Source: a virus
Strand: one strand, 5' to 3'
Virus record (IMG/VR): IMGVR_UViG_3300007540_000109
Coordinates: 1-23,781 of that record
DNA: 23,781 bases
The position numbers and the translations under genes were made by a program. The notes beneath the pieces are model-generated. The model ran no database searches, was not told the DNA's origin, and saw nothing but the letters and a program-made list of their open reading frames with translations. The first letter of the stretch is position 1. The number at the start of each line of letters is the position of its first letter. Positions 21,195 through 23,781 of this stretch are shown piece after piece.

Positions 21195-22219
21195 TGGGAA
21201 AATACGACTCGCTATTAAGTAGCATTCAGCAGTCGGCACCCCGTAAAGTTAACGATCACATCCTGGTTATCGACGCGATGAATACTTTCATCCGTAGTTT
21301 TACCATGATCAATATGATGACGCCTGAAGGTGTGCATGTTGGTGGAATGGTAGGATTTATGAAGTCGTTGGGATTCTTAGTGAGAACTATGAACCCGACC
21401 AGGGTAGTGATTGTCTTTGACGGACCGGCTTCTTCACAAGCAAGAAAGAACATAAACTCAGATTACAAAGCTAATCGAGATATTACCAGAATTACTAACT
21501 GGGAAGTATTTGATAAGAAGGAAGACGAGTACGATTCTATGTCCGCTCAAATTGGAAGGTTAGTTGAGTACCTTAACATGCTACCGGTAGATATGATATC
21601 TATGCCTAAGGTAGAAGCTGATGATGTGATGGCTTACATCGCTCAACAGTTCGGCAAAGACAACAACAGAGTAACCTTAATGTCTTCTGATAAAGACTTC
21701 TTACAGATTGTCAATGATAACGTAGAGGTATACTCTCCTATTAAGAAGAAATTCTACGGTCCTAAAGAAGTAAGAGAAGAGGTTGGAGTTCTTGCTGAAA
21801 ACTATTTAGTAATGAAGTCACTTTTAGGAGATAACTCAGACAATCTCCCAGGAGTAAAGGGACTCGGTCCTAAGGGTATCTTTAAACACTTCCCAGATCT
21901 GATGGATAAATCAGGTACTGATTTGGATTATGTTTTCGATATCTGTGAAGCAGGGGTTGAGAAGGTTAAAGTATTTCAAAAAGTACTTACAAACTACGAC
22001 CGAGTATGGCAAAATTACGATTTGATGAATTTAATGGAGCCAAGGTTGTCTGATCCCCAAAAAGTTCTTATATTGGACTTAATGGATAACTGTCCAGGTC
22101 AATTGAATGTAACAGCGTTTATGTTGATGCTAAAGCAGGATAATATCCAACATGGTATTACAAAGAATACAGAAAGCTGGTTAGAAAATTTTAGATATTT
22201 ACTCACAATTAAAAAATAG
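21194..22219 (+). CDS. 5'-3' exonuclease / flap endonuclease (T4 RNase H-like, PIN/FEN family)
   Basis: This 341-residue protein carries all FEN-family acidic clusters: VIDAMN with Asp27, VFDG with Asp76, EADD (Glu141, Asp143, Asp144), SSDKDF (Asp166, Asp168) and GDNSDNLPG (Asp213, Asp216). These are followed by the helix-hairpin-helix region VKGLGPKG (221-228), which holds DNA. It corresponds to the 5' nuclease domain of Pol I or to T4 RNase H, and would remove RNA primers and 5' flaps. It supplies in trans the 5' nuclease that the compact polymerase in this window lacks. The ATG overlaps the uvsX stop by one base. Five bases separate it from the helicase start. Confidence 0.93.
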   Translation: MGKYDSLLSSIQQSAPRKVNDHILVIDAMNTFIRSFTMINMMTPEGVHVGGMVGFMKSLGFLVRTMNPTRVVIVFDGPASSQARKNINSDYKANRDITRITNWEVFDKKEDEYDSMSAQIGRLVEYLNMLPVDMISMPKVEADDVMAYIAQQFGKDNNRVTLMSSDKDFLQIVNDNVEVYSPIKKKFYGPKEVREEVGVLAENYLVMKSLLGDNSDNLPGVKGLGPKGIFKHFPDLMDKSGTDLDYVFDICEAGVEKVKVFQKVLTNYDRVWQNYDLMNLMEPRLSDPQKVLILDLMDNCPGQLNVTAFMLMLKQDNIQHGITKNTESWLENFRYLLTIKK

Positions 22220-22224
22220 GTTAT

Positions 22225-23589
22225 ATGACTCTTCACAAACTCTCACAATACGGAAAACCTTTCCAAGTCAAGGTACTTGGTTCGCTTCTAACTGACAAAG
22301 GATTTCTATTAACTGTAAGAGACACTTTACAAGAAGAATACTTTGATGCTGATGCACATAAGTGGATTCTAAAAGAGATTGTGAATTACTTTGATAAGTA
22401 CCACACTACCATTACGATGGATGTTATCAAAATTGAATTAATCAAGATTGAAAACGATGTACTAAAGACCGCAATTAAAGAAGAGCTGAGGAATTCTTAT
22501 CAAGCATCTCAGCAGGATTTAGAGTACGTACAAGAAGAGTTTACAACTTTCTGTAAGAATCAAAAGCTTAAACAAGCTTTGATGGACTCAGCTGATTTAC
22601 TTAACCAAGGTGACTACGATTCTATTCGTGGTATAATTGAACAGGCATTGAAAGCTGGTATGGATAAAAATATCGGTCACGAATATCTTAAAGATGTTGA
22701 AAGCCGATACAGAGAAGATTACCGGCCTACCGTCCCTACTCCGTGGAGAGTATTAAATGAAAACTTCCAAGGAGGTATGGGACCTGGAGACTTGGGTATT
22801 GTATTTGGTAATCCTGGAGGAGGTAAATCATGGATGATGGTAGCTATGGGAGCGCATGCAGTGCAGCAGGGATTTAACGTTATCTATTATACTCTTGAGT
22901 TAGGTGAAGATTATGTAGGGAAGCGCTTTGACTGCTACTTTACTGGTTACTCTATTGATGAGGTTAACAACCATAGAGATAAAGTAGAAGAAGTAATGGA
23001 GAAGCTACCCGGTAGACTTATTGTAAAAGAGTACCCTCCTAAGCAAGCATCAGTCACTACTGTTAAGTCCCACATCCAGAAATGTGAAGATATGGGCTTC
23101 AAAGCTGATCTGGTTATTATCGACTACGTAGATTACTTGAGAGGACCTTCAAAGAAATTCGCTGAACGTAAGGATGAGATTGATGATGTATTCGTAGGTG
23201 TTAAGGGATTGGCTAAGGATCTGAAAATACCTGTACTAACACCTTCCCAAGTAAACAGAATGGGTGCTAAGGATCAGATTATCGAAGGAGACAAAGCAGC
23301 AGGCTCTTACGACAAGTTAATGGTAGCAGATTTCGCAATCTCACTCTCCAGACAGAAAGAAGACAAAGTAAACGGTACCGGCCGTATTCATATTATGAAG
23401 AATAGGTACGGTATGGACGGTATGACATACAACGCTCTTGTAGATACCAATAATGGTCATATAGATATCTCAGATGATATCATGACCGAGGATTTAGCAC
23501 CAGTACAACCAACTAATGTACCAGGTGTTGATACCCATGATAGGGCAATTTTAGCAAAAAAATTCTTCGAATTAACGCAGAAGAAGTAA
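22225..23589 (+). CDS. 41: DnaB-like replicative DNA helicase (T4 gp41-like)
   Basis: This 454-residue protein has an N-terminal helical domain (about 1-130), a linker helix, and a RecA-like helicase domain from about 180. Walker A is GNPGGGKS (195-202). The catalytic Glu225 lies in YYTLELGE. Walker B is LVIIDYVDYL with Asp300. The H4-like element is SQVNR (341-345). The Arg finger is KNRYG (392-396, Arg394). The C-terminal tail (about 415-454) is acidic/polar, as in helicases that dock partners. Hexamers of this family move 5'-3' on the lagging strand. At 454 residues it is close to T4 gp41 (475). No primase-type zinc motif is present, so the primase must be elsewhere. It is the last gene of the SSB operon before a terminator. 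Confidence 0.93.
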   Translation: MTLHKLSQYGKPFQVKVLGSLLTDKGFLLTVRDTLQEEYFDADAHKWILKEIVNYFDKYHTTITMDVIKIELIKIENDVLKTAIKEELRNSYQASQQDLEYVQEEFTTFCKNQKLKQALMDSADLLNQGDYDSIRGIIEQALKAGMDKNIGHEYLKDVESRYREDYRPTVPTPWRVLNENFQGGMGPGDLGIVFGNPGGGKSWMMVAMGAHAVQQGFNVIYYTLELGEDYVGKRFDCYFTGYSIDEVNNHRDKVEEVMEKLPGRLIVKEYPPKQASVTTVKSHIQKCEDMGFKADLVIIDYVDYLRGPSKKFAERKDEIDDVFVGVKGLAKDLKIPVLTPSQVNRMGAKDQIIEGDKAAGSYDKLMVADFAISLSRQKEDKVNGTGRIHIMKNRYGMDGMTYNALVDTNNGHIDISDDIMTEDLAPVQPTNVPGVDTHDRAILAKKFFELTQKK

Positions 23590-23609
23590 TAGGGCCTTAT
23601 TTATTAAAC

Positions 23610-23645
23610 ACGGCCCGAGAGGATTAAACCTCAAGGGCTGTTTTT
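23610..23645 (+). terminator. Intrinsic terminator after the helicase gene
   Basis: The outer stem ACGGCCC(23610-23616)/GGGCTGT(23635-23641) includes one G-U pair. An inner GAGG(23619-23622)/CCTC(23629-23632) stem carries an ATTAAA loop, and a T-run follows to 23645. A TTATTTATTAA sequence (23597-23606) sits just upstream but points into the terminator. Confidence 0.82.
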
Positions 23646-23674
23646 GTCTAATAATTTACCAAATATATAAGTAT

Positions 23675-23781
23675 ATGAGTATATTACAAGAGCGAGTGGT
23701 TTATAAGCCATTTGAGTATCCCGAAGCATATGATTACTGGTTAAAGCAGCAACAAGCACATTGGTTACATACTGAAGTACC
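23675..23781 (+). CDS. nrdB: Class I ribonucleotide reductase beta subunit, start only
   Basis: The first 35 complete codons run to the window end. The visible sequence includes RVVYKPFEYPEAYDYWLKQQ then AHWLHTEVP, which is the characteristic N-terminus of class I NrdB (KPF-YP-A---W---Q--HWL-EEVP). The beta subunit carries the metal/radical centre that lets the alpha subunit reduce ribonucleotides, so the phage raises dNTP supply for its own replication. The diiron ligands lie beyond the window. The start has the same AAGTAT-ATG context as the gp26-like gene. A terminator upstream suggests an own promoter in 23646-23674, but no convincing element was seen. Confidence 0.85.
   Translation, partial: MSILQERVVYKPFEYPEAYDYWLKQQQAHWLHTEV

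Noticed and set aside
23598-23605. TATTTATT after the helicase stop as a promoter for nrdB
   Set aside because: A strong terminator lies between it and nrdB, so any transcript would stop before the gene.
23644-23671. TTG plus TATATAAG as a Bacteroidota promoter for nrdB
   Set aside because: The spacer is 17 bases and the -7 region does not resemble TAnnTTTG. It also overlaps the terminator T-run.

Overview
The window is part of a T4-like contractile-tailed (myovirus) genome. All genes lie on the + strand. Gene content points to a distant ('far-T4') relative rather than a close T4 cousin: sheath, tube, LysM-type wedge, UvsX and DnaB-type helicase are recognisable, but the DNA polymerase is a compact family A enzyme rather than T4-type family B. 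The likely host is a member of Bacteroidota. The evidence for this is indirect: start codons are preceded by A/T-rich sequence without Shine-Dalgarno motifs, and the single-stranded DNA-binding protein gene has an upstream TTG, 20-base spacer and TAnnTTTA element close to the Bacteroidota housekeeping promoter (-33 TTG, -7 TAnnTTTG). No tRNA, rRNA, CRISPR array, integrase or insertion sequence was seen.

Region 1 (1-3257) is an adhesin and glycan-modification cassette. It holds the C-terminal part of a collagen-like tail fibre ending in a self-cleaving S74 chaperone domain, then a beta-propeller glycosidase-like protein, a TPR-FkbM methyltransferase fusion, and a small coiled-coil protein. A strong terminator closes it.

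Region 2 (3280-17363) holds virion genes: a LamG-like virion protein, tail sheath, tail tube, an acidic small protein, a gp26-like protein with an apparent frameshifted extension (likely tail assembly chaperones), the tape measure, a gp48/gp54-like tube-baseplate protein, a gp53-like LysM wedge protein, a giant 1463-residue baseplate protein ending in a zinc M15 peptidase, and a probable virion protein. Most transcription units here begin just after a CTATTTATA element. That is the reverse complement of the T4 late promoter TATAAATA, and two copies share an identical 14-mer.

Region 3 (17405-end) is the replication and recombination module: family A polymerase with a degenerate exonuclease domain, an unknown 150-residue protein, gp32-like SSB, UvsX recombinase, 5'-3' flap exonuclease and DnaB-like helicase. 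A terminator follows, then the start of nrdB for dNTP supply. Together these supply polymerase, strand coating, strand exchange, primer/flap removal and unwinding for a recombination-dependent T4-style replisome.

The observations most worth follow-up are the T7 slippery run joining the gp26-like gene to a +1-frame extension between tube and tape measure, the reversed-orientation late promoter motif, the polymerase with altered active-site positions, and the peptidase fused to a very large baseplate protein.
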